Source: Paraspadella gotoi
Lineage: Eukaryota > Chaetognatha
Assembly (NCBI GenBank): GCA_051294375.1
Contig: CM119267.1
Location: 12,843,081 to 12,907,080, forward strand
DNA: 64,000 bases
Direction: 5' to 3'
Positions 22,786 through 34,267 of the stretch are shown here, piece after piece. Under the pieces are notes generated by a model, which was not told where the DNA came from, searched no databases, and saw nothing but the letters and a program-made list of their open reading frames with translations. A program made the position numbers and the translations under genes. How positions within the stretch are numbered: position 1 is the stretch's first letter; each line of letters opens with the position of its first letter.

Positions 22786-24700
22786 TTTAGTCGGATCTGC
22801 TTATCAGCAGATCCCGACTCCTATAACTCACTTTGTCGGTCCGTCGGTCCGCCCCCTCAATATTGTCGGGCACACACTTATATCATGTCAGAACATCGAA
22901 TTATTGATAAATTATGCAAAAAAAACGATGTCCGTCCGTCCGTCTGTCGGTCCGTCCGTTCCACCTTAGCAAAAAACTCCAATTACTCGTGATTGTATGG
23001 ATGGATTGGTATGAAATTTTGTGTGTGGGTAGGAAACTGTGTGATTGAGATGGATATGAAGTTTCGAGGGAATCGTGCGAGTGGAAATTGGTTTAAATGG
23101 AAAAACAAAAAAAATATATTTCACTATTTTGAACGCCAATTGCTTATGAGTGGATAGGGCAATTGACTTGAAATTTTGTATGATGGTAGGGAAGTGTGTG
23201 ATTGAGCTGTATATAAAGTTTCGATGGAATCGTGCGAGTGGAAATGAGTTAAAATGGAAAAAACAAAAGTCATATTTACTTGAAGTATTTTTACTTAAAT
23301 TTACTCATAATTATTATGTTTATTAAAAATTGGATAGATAAATCGAAATGGAATTTTGTGTGTGGGTAGGAAAGTATGTGATAAAGCTGGATATAAATTT
23401 TTTGATGGAATCGTAGGAGTGGAAAAGAGTTCAAATTAGAAAACCAAAAGACACATTTATTTGAATTTTTAAAGTTTCTCTCTCTCTATCTCTCTCTGAT
23501 TGATTGATTGATTGATTGATTGATTTGATTGATTGATTGATTGATTGATGATTGATTGACCAAATTATGCCAATTGACAAAAATATGCCAGTTGACCAAA
23601 TTCTTAAAATTGACCAAATTCTGCAAGTTGATCAAGTTCTGCAAGTTGACCAAATTATGCCTGTTGACCAAATTATGCCTGTTGACCAAATCATGCCAGT
23701 TGACCAAATTATGCCAGTTGACCAAATTATGCCAGTTGACCAAATTAGGCCAGTTGATAAAATTATGCCAGTTGACCAAATTATGCCGGTTGACCAAATT
23801 ATCTTAATTGATCAAATTATGTCAGTTGACCAAATTATGTCAGTTGACCAAATTATGTCAGTAGACCAAATTATGTCAGTTAACCAATTTATGTCAGTTG
23901 ACCAAATTATGCAAGTTGATTAAATTTTGCAAGTTGAACAAGTTAGCTTATTACCACTTAATTATCGATTGACCTGGAATTTTGTATGTGAGTAGGAAAG
24001 TGTGTGATTGAACAGGAAACCAAGTTTCGATGGAATCTTTTGAGTGGAAATGAGTTTAAATGGAAAAAAACAAAAAACCTGTTTCACTAATTGATTATGA
24101 TTCTTTTTCCTTTCATATTAAATGTATATGCAGGATGTATTAATAAATCAAATAATTAATCAGTTAATTAATCAATTAGTTAATTAATTAATCAGTCAAA
24201 TAATCTGTCCATCCGTCCCACCTTAGCAAAAAGTTCCAATAACTCGTGATTGGCTGGTTGGATTGGAAAGAAATTTTGTGTGTGGGTAGGAAAGTGTGTG
24301 ATAAAGCTGGATATAAAGTTTCGACGGAATCGTGTGAGTTTAAGAGGAAAAAACATAAGTCGCATTTACTAAAATATTTTTAATTATTTTAACCAATAAG
24401 TACTCTAATTAATCATAATTGGATGGATAGATTGAGTTCAAATTTTTTGTGTGGGTAGAAAAATGTGTAACAATGCTTGATGTAAAGTTTCGGTGGAAAC
24501 ATACGAGTGGAAATGAGTTTTAAATGAAAAAAATATGAGTCACATTTACTTGAATCTTTTTACTTATTTTAACCCATAATAGATTGAGATGAAATTTTGT
24601 GAGCGGGTAGGAAAGTGTGTGTAGAAGCTAGATATAAAGTTTTGACGGAATTGTGCCAGTGAAATGAGTTTAAATGGAAAAAACATAAGTTACATTTACT
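22786..24700 (+). mobile_element. AGTCGGATCTGC-family repeat, plus orientation
   Basis: Starts with a hairpin (AGTCGGATCTGCT, loop, AGCAGATCCCGACT). Then come CGGTCCGTCGGTCCG, a TATATCATGTCAGAACATCG segment and repeated units of roughly 120-150 bases containing 'gtgtgggtaggaaa' and 'gagtggaaatgagtttaaatgg'. An 18-bp tandem array is embedded at 23540-23935. No protein-coding frame. Confidence 0.7.
23540..23935 (+). repeat. 18-bp tandem array TTGACCAAATTATGCCAG
   Basis: About twenty copies of an 18-base unit with mostly third-base-like changes (GCC, GTC, CAA variants). Because 18 is a multiple of three, several frames stay open and translate as repeated hexapeptides. This is a repeat artefact, not a gene. 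Confidence 0.93.
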
Positions 24701-24981
24701 TGAGAAAGAGAGAGAAAGAGAGCAGAAAAATGAGCATAGGATCGTCGCAATTGCAAAGAGAGAGAGAAAGAGAGAGAGCAGAAAAATGAGCATAAGGATC
24801 GTTGCAATTGCAAAGAGAGAGAGAGAGAGAGAGAGAGAAAGAAAGAAAGAGAGAGTCCGAAATAAAAACTAGCGAATATAAAAGTTATTTTACTCACTGA
24901 ATAAAAAAAATTAAAATATTTACAAAATACATAAAATTGATAAAATTATTATTCCGATAACATTGTTTAATCACATGCAAT

Positions 24982-25517
24982 ATATCTAGTAAGGCGGGCC
25001 AAAATTTTTTAACTTCTAGTTCTCTCAAAAAAATTTCTTTTTTCCTTCTACTACTAAATCGATTTTCAATGTAACTTTTTGAATTAGTTCATTGGGTTGT
25101 TGCACTGAAGCTTTTAAATATTTATTAATAATATAACAAATGACAAAAAAAATTTTAAAAATTTGATTTTTTTAAGATCGGGTTCTTGGAGAGCTTAAAA
25201 AGTGAAATGAAAGTTAGTACTATAATTTTTTCAAATTTTGACAATAAATTGGTTAAAAATAGAAAAACCTTAAAAAATTATCATCATCTTCATTATTGGC
25301 TGAATTTTATTTTTTTAAATTTTTCATTAATAAAACCAAAAAAAAAGTTTTATTAATAACCTTTATCTAACTTTTAAAGCTCTATCAGAATCTATAAAAA
25401 AATTGATAAGTAAAATTTTAAAAATTATTTTCATTTTCATATTATTTAATAATCGCTTAACCATTAACCATTTGAGAGAACTTTTAGTTTTCAACCTGTT
25501 CCGGCCTAATATCTAGT
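24982..25517. mobile_element. MITE-like element with imperfect inverted ends
   Basis: Element 24991-25508 has imperfect inverted ends (AAGGCGGGCCAAAA and GTTCCGGCCT) of roughly 40 bases. ATATCTAGT lies on both sides (24982-24990 and 25509-25517). A second, partial copy of its left end is at 26924-27067. It is AT-rich and non-coding. Confidence 0.5.
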
Positions 25518-26923
25518 GGGGATGAGCATCGTTTCTAAACAACTCATTGTTTTATATCAAATTTGGTAGCGTTGGATAGACAATTACAAACATTATATAC
25601 ATGCATAATTTCATCATAATCCGACAATCCGTTCAAAAGTAATCGCCAAAAAGCAATCGCAAAAATCGCTCTTCAAACCGATCAACTTTCCTTTAAAATC
25701 AAGCTCGTTTTGATCCAACAAAGATTAGTACTATGCGTAGTACTAAGCTTTAGAACCGGCGCACAGTGAGATCCTGGGCCTGAATTTTTCAGAAAAATTC
25801 CGTTCAGTTAAAAATAATTTTTTATTATATATTAATTATAAAATTTTTTTTTAAATTTATTTGAATATTAAAATAATTAAAACATAATTTTTTATAATTT
25901 TAAATAAATAAAATAAAATTATTTTATAATAAAATATATATTATTATCAGATTATATAATAATAATAAAATAATAATAAAATAATAATAATAATATAAAA
26001 TAAATAATTATAATTAAAAAATAAAATTAAAAAATAAAATATTTATATTTTATTTATTATTATTATTATTATTATTAAAATAAAAAAAATAAAATTTTTT
26101 TTGATTTATTATATTTATATAATTATTATATTTTATTAAAATTAAAATTTTATTTTAATCTTATATTTTTTAATCATATCATAATAAAAAAAACTTTTTA
26201 ATATATATTATTATCTTTCTCAGATTGAATAAAAAAATTATTTTTAACACTATAATTATATTTATATAAATATTTTTATATATTATATAATAATATAAAA
26301 AATTTAAAAATTTATTTTTCTAGCATTTGGGACTCACAAGCAACACTGTGCGACGATTTTTGTTTTTAATAAGTTTTTATTGGACTTTTTTTAAATTTTG
26401 CATTATATTGAGAAAACGCCTTTGAATTAAGCCCGCGCTCTACCTGATTTGAATAGTAAAATCAATACAGTTTCTGTCAATTGTGATCAAAATTGAAAAA
26501 AATGAAGGCTTGACTATGCAGTTTTCACCTAAAAAAACCAGTTCATTTGATTGCTTTATCAAGCAATTAAGATTGCAAGAATTTTAATTTTGCTTTTTTT
26601 CATCATGTAGAGAAGACAATAAGGTTTCAGAAACTGTACTAATAGGTATGATTTGGTCTTTTTACTCAAGAGCCAGGAGGTTTTCTTGGAATAGGGAAAA
26701 AACAGCCTGACCAGTCCATTTAAATACCATTTTTGGGCATGATAAAATGGGAATTTCGATCGCGCTCTACCTCCATTGGCTTCCCAAGACGCCAAGCTTT
26801 CAAAATCTGCCCATATTGACATAATTTGTTTTGGCCTTGACTATGCAGTTTTGAATAGAAGTGAAATATAAAGGAATCTTGATCGGAGCTTCGATTCGAA
26901 CGATGCTCATCTCTATATCTAGT
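25509..26923. mobile_element. hAT-like non-autonomous element
   Basis: Element 25518-26914 has ends GGGGATGAGCATCGTT and AACGATGCTCATCTCT, near-perfect inverted repeats. They are flanked by ATATCTAGT at 25509-25517 and 26915-26923 (an 8-bp duplication plus one shared base). The size, the 8-bp duplication and the GGGATGAGC-type end fit hAT. The interior is AT-rich without a transposase frame. Confidence 0.6.
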
Positions 26924-27069
26924 AAGGCGGGCCAAAATTGAACACTTTTTATAACTCCTAGTTCTCTTTACCTTTTACTACTAAATCGATTTTCAATGTA
27001 ACTTTTTGATTTAGTTCATTGGGTTGTTGCACTGAAGCTTTTAAATATTTATTAATATATAATAATTAT

Positions 27070-27264
27070 ATAAAGTTTTGACGGAATTGTGCCAGTGGAA
27101 ATGAGTTTAGATGGAAAAAACATAAGTCACATTTACTTGAATCTTTAATATTAATGATTACTAATAAATGTTTTAATTAATTAATTAGTTAATTAATTAA
27201 TTAATGTGAAAAAATGATGCAAGTTAAAAAAATCTTAAAAGCATAAAGATCGTCGCAATTGCAT

Positions 27265-27310
<46 letters not shown>

Positions 27311-28410
27311 AGAGACAAGGAGACATAAAATAAAATAAAGGATATTTGTTTGTTTTGATAAAATGTAAACAAAACATATTTAATAACTGTCCTAACCCAA
27401 TTTTAAGAGCATCGATGATGATAAGTTGAATATAAATTTAAAATTAATTATTACATATTAAAATTAATTAATTAATTAATTGATTAATTAATTAATTAAT
27501 TATCGTAGGCAGATCCGACATTGTTTGCTCAAACTTGTTTTATATAATTTTTTAATTTTTGGCTTAAAATTATAATTTTTTTAAATTTTGACAAACTTAA
27601 AAAACTTAATTAACTTAATAACATAATTTTGGAATAAAAATTATATTTTCTTATATCAACTTTTTGCAAGGAATACAAATCCATGAATAAAATTTTGAAA
27701 TTATTATTTTTTAACTTTAACCTAATTTTTATTTATAATTATTAATAAATATAGTTAACTAACTTTTTTATAAAATGTAAAATTTAGAAATAAACTTACC
27801 ATAATATTTTTATAAATCTTTATTTTTATATTTTAAAAGCACATGTAAATTTTATAAAATTTTAATAATTTGATTTATTATAACTTATAATTGATTTTCT
27901 TTTTATGACAATTTTATATACATGAAAAATCGTCATTTTCGACAAGAAAGATAAAATTATAAAAAAAAATGGTCATCGCCATCAAATTCTACAGACTTGT
28001 TTACACTAAAATAGCTATGTACCTTATTCGATTTGTAATATTTTGTTATTTTTAAACGCCCTAATATACAATTAAAAGAGAGAGAGAGAAGCTGAACAGC
28101 CCCGTTACTTATCCAAGAAGCAGCAGTACCTATGGCGCCGGAGGTAGCACGAGCTCCTCCCAACCCAAGGGATTCGCGCCCTGCTGATTCACACAAAAAA
28201 AGCAAAAATAAAAACAAAAAAAAATCGTTTTTTACATTGGAAAGCCTACAATATATATAAAAATTGTTTTGTAAAAAAGAGAGAAAGAGAGAGAGAGAGA
28301 AAGAAGCTGGAAAGCCGCTGCAGAGCTTTTTAGACGAATCAGAAGAAGCAGTGACGGAGAAAAAGATAGAGAGAGAGAGCGACATAGAATTAAAAGGGAG
28401 AGAGAGAGAG
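27070..28410. repeat. AT-rich DNA and GA microsatellites, no gene seen
   Basis: TTAATTAA runs near 27177-27200 and 27465-27500, a long GAGAGA run at 27265-27306, and an element end 'gcagatccgacattgtttgc' at about 27508. GA-rich low-complexity blocks at 28075-28400 resemble 22500-22640. I found no supported exon. Confidence 0.6.
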
Positions 28411-28417
28411 CAACATA

Positions 28418-28735
28418 TATTGTATTTTGATGCTAGTGCGGAGTACAATAAGTATTCCCCGATCTAATACTTAAGGGAGTGTCTTTTCATACAATTGAAA
28501 CATTCTTTGAAATATTTTCCACTTCATTGATAGGGAAGCCAGGTACTCTGGGAGTGAATAAACGAGATTGTGAGAGAGTCTTGATTGAAAGCTTGCAGGG
28601 ACCTGCTATGTCATTATCTTGTAAGAGTGATGGAGGCCTTAAACCACCAAAGCCTGTCCAAAGTCAGGGGCAAGATAGCTTATTTATTAAATGAATGGAT
28701 AATTTTATATTGGTTGTACCAATTTCATCATTAAT
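28418..28735 (+). repeat. SINE-like repeat family B
   Basis: Contains 'ccaggtactctgggagtg', 'gatggaggccttaaaccacc' and 'ttggttgtaccaatttcat'. Further copies are reversed at 44978-45243, 46130-46275, 46284-46610 and 52640-52805. No coding content. Confidence 0.85.
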
Positions 28736-29299
28736 TAAAACGTTTTTGTTTTGTAAATAAAACAAACAAATATGAATATTGATATAAAACATGACAATTT
28801 CAAAGATCTCGATGATTAGAAGCCATATCTGAAGAGACAGTAATTATTGTTATGTGAAAGTGACAGAACCGTTCAATATAAGCAGTCCCTGAGCTTCGGA
28901 TCAGGCTGTAACACCATGTTACAGGTGGGTTAAGCGCCCCGTCCCTCTTAACTGCTAGGCGGCCACCGGGCTAGAACCCCTGACCTTTGGGTTGGGAGGC
29001 GAATGACTTGCCTCCGGCACCAATGGCCGCTGATGAACAGTTGGTGGATTTTAGTCCACCATACATCCCCCCCTCCCATAGGGAGAAGTCTGCTGCGTCT
29101 CTTCAGTGAATTGTTATTGTTGGTGGAAAGTTCGTCACCAAGTTGAGGCATGTCGCCTGATGTGTTGATGGCGGAAAGTGCATCGCCAGGTTGAGGCATG
29201 TTGCCTGAAAGTGTTGTTGTTGCTGTTGTGTTCGGAAGTCGGGCTCACCAATGAAGAGACAGTAATTATTGTTATGTGAAAGTGACAGAACCGTTCAAT

Positions 29300-31078
29300 A
29301 TAAGCAAGATAGAGGCTCACCCTATCACCAGAACTACTCTCTCCCCCGGGCCTTCTCTTCCCCCTCTCAACGCCTCCTCCTCCCTTCGTCTTCCCCTCCT
29401 CTTCATCCCCGGAGTCACGGATAGAGTCTTGGAGATCGGACTCACTCTCTCAACTTCTCCTCTCGGTCTCGGGGTCTGCAAACCTTCCCTCTCCCTTCTC
29501 CCCCTTTTATGTACCCTTGATACCCTTTGTTATATCTGTTTTCCTATTACCATTACATACTTACCCTACTTACCTCTTTTTCCTGATGAGAGACTAGTTA
29601 GTACCTACCTTTAGCTAGATACCCATCTTCCCAGTGGCGCCCAATGTGGGGCTCGAACCCACGACACCGGGATTAAGAGTCCCGTGCTCCCGTCTTCTCG
29701 CCAAACTCCTGCTCTCTGCCCTTTTGTTACTCCACTCCCTACACCCCTCCTCTCTCCTGTTATTGCATAAATGGCACTCATCCATTTTCCCTATGAACTT
29801 CTCGAAAAGCCGAATTTTAGATTTCTGGATTTAAATTTTTAATTTTGAATTTCAAAATTCTTCTATAAAATTTTTTTTCTCAAACGTAAATTGTTACTAG
29901 TTTTAAATTTTGATTGTGTGTTTTATCATTTGTGGAGAATTTTAATTGCTAGTTTCAGAGTATAATTCATTGCAACATTTATTCTTCCTTGTCATCTTTT
30001 CCCACTAAATTTCGAATTCTGAAACTTTTAAAACAATTATTAATTTTCCTTAAAACGCTTCCTGTTTAAAAATTTCATTGCATTTTATTAATTCGTAGTG
30101 TGTTTTATTTGTTAATCTCACAGTATGATTCAATCCAAGTTGCATATGTTTTTTCTTTTCCGTCATGTTTTCACGCTAAACTTTCTGCAGAAATTTGGCT
30201 GATTTTCCCCCCCCTTTTATATATATTTTTTTAGTACATTTTCGCGATTTCATTTGTAAAACCCAATTATAGTTTAGTTTTCCTAAAAACAACAAAAAAA
30301 CAAAACAAAACAAAAATTGAATTTTGATCATTGTAAGTATCGTGCCATCTCCCTCCCCGGGCAATTGTAAACCCCTCGTACCCTCCTCAAAGTCAACCCC
30401 GCACAAGACTCAAGGTGAAAAATTAATCTCTTCCACCTTCCACCCTCTGACCGTCAATCCACGAGACTCAAGGCGACTTCCGGTTCCGCCCTCTCCAACC
30501 AGCGCCACTCTACCAACCTACCAATGAAGGCGTCGACACTAGAGGAGCCTAAGACGACATCCCCCCCTGCCCCCCCCCTAACAACGCGTCTAACCCACCA
30601 ATCCGCCTGACCCGGCTGGCGTCCGCCTCTGCCCCTACCTCTCCATGAACTCCACGCCCACACTAGGCCCACACCAAGATGATGGCGACGCCCACCTGTG
30701 ACATTCAAGACCCAAGTGGGCGTCTCCGACCAAGAGAGGGGCACAAGATAGAGGCTCACCCTATCACCAGAACCACTCTCTCCCCCGCGCCTTCTCTTCC
30801 CCCTCTCAACGCCTCCTCCTCCCCTCGTCTTCCCCTCCTCTTCATCCCCGGAGCCACGGATAGAGTCTTGGAGATCGGACTCACTCTCTCAACTTCTCCT
30901 CTCGGTCTCGGGGTCTGCAAACCTTCCCTCTCCCTTCTCCCCATTTTATGTACCCTTGATACCCTTTGTTATATCTGTTTTCCTATTACCATTACATACT
31001 TACCCTACTTACCTCTTTTCCCTGATGAGAGACTAGTTAGTACCTACCTTTAGCTAGATACCCATCTTCCCAGATAAG
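29300..31078 (+). mobile_element. Small non-autonomous LTR retrotransposon (TRIM-like)
   Basis: Two near-identical 330-base direct repeats, 29305-29634 and 30744-31073, start CAAGATAG and end CTTCCCAG. They are flanked by the 5-bp duplication ATAAG (29300-29304 and 31074-31078). A primer-binding site TGGCGCCCAATGTGGGGC follows the left LTR at once, and a purine tract AAGAGAGGGG lies just before the right LTR. The 1.1-kb interior has no gag, protease or polymerase frame, so the element must have been mobilised by another. Frames inside the LTRs are not genes. High identity of the two LTRs points to a fairly recent insertion. Confidence 0.88.
29635..29705 (-). other. Primer-binding site extended into an antisense tRNA-Lys(CUU)-like sequence
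   Basis: Read on the minus strand, 29690-29635 holds an anticodon arm (CGGGA, loop CTCTTAA, TCCCG) and a T arm (GTGGG TTCGAGC CCCAC), then ATTGGGCG and an encoded CCA. The D arm is only vaguely recognisable and the 5' acceptor strand does not pair. Ordinary primer-binding sites stop after about 18 bases, at the T arm. This one stays tRNA-like for some 55 bases or more. It is not a functional tRNA gene. Confidence 0.7.
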
Positions 31079-31489
31079 CAGTCCTTGAGCTTCGGATCAG
31101 GCTGTAACACAATGTTACAGGTGGGTTAACTGTTAGGCGGCCACTGGGCTAGAACCCCTGACCTTTGGGTTGGGAGGCAAATGACTTGCCTCCGGCACCA
31201 ATGGCCACTGATGAACAGTTGGTGGATTTTAGTCCACCATATATCTAAATTTTCAACTCTTAATGATATCACACTTTTACAAGAATCAATCATAATTCGT
31301 AGTAGTTTTTATATAAAAATAGATAAAATTGATTTGTAAATAAAACAAACTAATCCGAATATTGATATTAAACATGACAATTTCAAAGATCTTGATGATT
31401 AGAAGCCATATCTAAATTTTCAACTCCCTATGATATCATACTTTTAATGATGGTAAAAAAGCGTAACGTCGACGACAACGACTAAGTCA

Positions 31490-31705
31490 CAAAGAAGCCA
31501 TTCTAAATTATTATCTAGTCAGGACGGGCTTCGCCCTGTCTGGCGAGATAATTATAATTTTCTTTAATGAAATTAAGCTTGTCATTGTCGTTCACCAAGA
31601 AGCCATTCTAAATCATTATCTAGCCAGGACGGGCTTCGCCCTGTCTGGCGAGATAATTATAATTTTCTTTAATGAAATTAAGCTTGTCATTGTCGTTAAA
31701 ACAGA
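31490..31705 (+). repeat. 105-bp tandem duplication with GC hairpin
   Basis: Two near-identical units start AAGAAGCCATTCTAAAT at 31492 and 31597. Each contains the hairpin GACGGGCTTCGCCCTGTC and ends 'attaagcttgtcattgtcgt'. A related single unit with 'ggcttcgctgg' is near 13135-13150. Function unknown. Confidence 0.85.
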
Positions 31706-32228
31706 GCCAAGCATTAAATGATTTCGTTTTGTCCATTGAATTACAATATTTAAGGTCCACCACCAACAACATCGACTATCCCACAGGCAAAGACAACTAG
31801 ATTTAGAATATATATAGATAATAATTTATTAAAAATTTATTAATAATTTATTAATAAACAATGAAGCAGAATTTCTGAAAATCATGTCGACCCAGTTGTG
31901 GGATGTACGAATTTAAATTATAGACTATAGTAAAAGATTTTCGTAGATTAAAAAATTCCCACTAGTTTTATGTATTAAAGTAATAAAGTAAATAAACTTT
32001 TGTTCCCATCCTACACTAACTGACGAAGAGTAAGATTTCGCGTGCTCTATTATCCCGACACAGTTTTTTTTTCCAACCTCAACATTTTTTCTCCTTAAGG
32101 GATATTTCGTTTCAGTTTGTTTTGTTACTTAGCAACGAAAAATAAACGATCATTTGACATTTATACTTTCGTCATAGTGGTTATTACATAACATTGTCAC
32201 AATAGTCTCTTACCATAATTTATAATAA

Positions 32229-32456
32229 ATGTTTCACCTACGTAGCCCAATGCCATTGGCAATGGTAATGTCCTGGTTATTGACAAGATATTCGATATTA
32301 CAATTTTATCGAGTAACAAGAAGAAAATCGAGTCAGTTGACCCACGATGATAATAATGAAGTCTCATTTCGTTATTCCGTCGTCTTCAAGAAACGACGAA
32401 TAAAGTTAAAACATTTAAGCTCCTGCAACAGTGATTTTCGAACTCTTGCTACTTAG
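32229..32456 (+). CDS. Possible small basic protein (weak)
   Basis: A 75-codon frame with GC above its flanks, an N-terminus with a hydrophobic patch (about residues 8-27) and a Lys/Arg-rich second half. I do not recognise it. There is no supporting neighbour, and the frame could be chance. It is listed because the base composition and the lack of any repeat signature set it apart. Confidence 0.2.
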   Translation: MFHLRSPMPLAMVMSWLLTRYSILQFYRVTRRKSSQLTHDDNNEVSFRYSVVFKKRRIKLKHLSSCNSDFRTLAT

Positions 32457-32590
32457 CTTCAGTTCTTAGCTTTTTGATGATTAATAGACAACAATATTAT
32501 ACTTAGTGTAAAACGGAAACATTTATTGCAAACCCGAGGATAATGAAAATCGTATGCAACGATCAGGAAAGGAATACCGAAGTTTAAAAA

Positions 32591-32638
32591 ATGGTCTCGA
32601 ACGTCAACCGAAAAAAATCGGGCGACTCTACAGGCAGT
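32591..32638 (+). CDS. Candidate first exon of the small membrane-protein gene
   Basis: An ATG opens 16 codons rich in Lys, Ser and Gly, ending in the donor GTAAGAAT at 32639. It leaves in phase 0, and the acceptor TTCGTAAATGCAG before 35084 would continue the same frame into the Ser/Arg/Gly-rich start of the next exon. The 2.4-kb intron would be filled with repeats. In that model the ATG at 35078 belongs to the acceptor and not to the protein, and the product has 210 residues. Confidence 0.35.
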
Positions 32639-33512
32639 GTAAGAATTACAAATAATTTTTCTAAAACGTTATGTGCTTAATGAAATAATTAAATAAATGT
32701 AAAGAGTAATTGAGTACTTTGCAAGCATAAAACATTCTGAGAGCTAGTTGTAAACCGTCGAGTGTTCTGAGATGTCTTTTAAATGAATTCTGCGACTATT
32801 TACAGTGTGTCCCAATGGTGCAAATATTAAAAAAAAATAATTGTTTTTAAAAATATGCTAATTATTTTGATATTTAAATTCTTTTATTTCAAGTTTTGAG
32901 CGATTGAATCATTAAGCCAGAACAAAATGGTTGCTATTTATTCAATAAATTGTTATTAAATCAATTTAAAAAGTAATATGTATAAAGTTAGTAGATAATT
33001 TTAAAAAGAATGAATATTTCATTATAAAAGCTCTCTAGCTTAAAATATGAGGTTGTTTCTCACTGTCCTGCATCTAAGAAAACGATTTAAAAGATTATCT
33101 AATAAATATTATAAAAATGTTAATTAGATATTAAAAATTATTATTTAATAATTTTTTTAAATCATTAAAAACAATTTTGATCAATTACTTTATGTAATAA
33201 ATACAGGAGTTTGCTTTGTTCAATTTTTAAAATTTAATTATCCTATGAAATGGTCCATACCTGTGCGCTTATTCATGATAATAAATTAAAGTTTTTCGAT
33301 CTGGTATAGCCATAGCCATAGACAATAAAATTTAAATGCTAATATATACAGCATTAAAAAAAATCTATCATGAGCATAGATAAGTATTAAAATGTTTTTT
33401 GTCAAAAATGTTTTCTTCTGAGGGTACTAGCCTAATTAAAATTATTATATTATTATATTATATTTATATTATATATAAAATTATTATATTATTATATTAT
33501 TATATTATATTA

Positions 33513-33706
33513 TTGAAAAGACAGTGATAAATGTTATTTATTAATGACAGAACAGTTCAATATAAGCAGTCCGGATCAGGCTATAACACCGTGTTAAAAG
33601 CGCCCCATCCTGGCTAAAAACCTGGACCTTTGGGTTGGGAGGCGAATGACTTGCCTCCGGCACCAATGGCCGCTGATGAACGGTTGGTGGATTTTAGTCC
33701 ACCATA
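33513..33706 (+). repeat. SINE family A, shortened copy
   Basis: Starts 'gaaaagacagtgataa', ends 'ttttagtccaccat', and has an internal deletion around the 'gcgccccatcc' segment. Confidence 0.85.
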
Positions 33707-34028
33707 TTATATTATACTATATAAAAAACTATTTTTTTGAAATCTAAAAATTTTTTGAAGGATTCTGATAAAGCATATAAAGTTAATCAAGAAATATAAT
33801 TACAGCTTTTAAAAATTCTTACGTTTTCTTAGTAAAAATCTTAAAAAACTGATAAAATTATCGAAAGATGATGATGACGATTTTTAACAGTTTTTCTTAT
33901 TTTTAATCTACTTATCATAAAAATATTATTGGAAGACGTTTGAATGTTTATACAACAAATTTTAAATTGTTATATAAATATTCAAACATCTTCTACAGCA
34001 ACGAAACGAAAGGATAATCACAATGTCT

Positions 34029-34267
34029 GAAGAGACAATAATTATTGTTATGTGTTAGTGACAGAACCGTTCAATATAAGCACTAAGCAGTCCCTGAGCT
34101 TCGGATCAGGCTGTAACACCGTGTTACAGGCTGGTTAAGCGCCCCGTCCCTCTTAACTGCTAGGCGACCACCGGGCTAGAACTCCGTACCTTTGGGTAGG
34201 GAGGCGAATGACATGCCTCCGGCACAAATGACCGATGATGAACGGTTGGTGGATTTTAGTCCACCAT
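34029..34267 (+). repeat. SINE family A, full-length single copy
   Basis: Full unit from GAAGAGACAATAATTATTG to TTTTAGTCCACCAT, about 239 bases, with a short internal repeat 'taagcactaagcag'. Confidence 0.88.

Larger units (their letters stand above)
28831..31244 (+). repeat. SINE family A dimer, second unit split by an LTR element
   Basis: The first unit spans 28831-29105 and a linker runs to 29251. The second unit starts at 29252, breaks off at 29304 after 'gttcaatataag' and resumes at 31074 with ATAAGCAGTCC, continuing to 31244. The missing middle is the LTR element, which gives a clean nesting order: SINE first, LTR element later. Confidence 0.85.

Noticed and set aside
23486-23923. Open frames on both strands with repeated hexapeptides
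   Set aside because: An 18-base tandem array keeps several frames open at once; the same region is open on both strands.
23540-23935. CRISPR-like repeat array
   Set aside because: Units are directly adjacent without unique spacers and the genome is eukaryotic; it is a minisatellite.
24569-24897. Leu/Ser/Phe-rich frames of about 75 codons
   Set aside because: Antisense translation of GA microsatellites; the same kind of frame appears at each GA run.
29635-29705. Functional tRNA-Lys gene on the minus strand
   Set aside because: The acceptor stem does not pair and the D arm is degenerate, while the encoded CCA and position right after an LTR fit a primer-binding site.
29276-31053. Two similar frames of about 110-124 residues
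   Set aside because: They lie in the two LTRs and owe their similarity to LTR identity; there is no coding signature.
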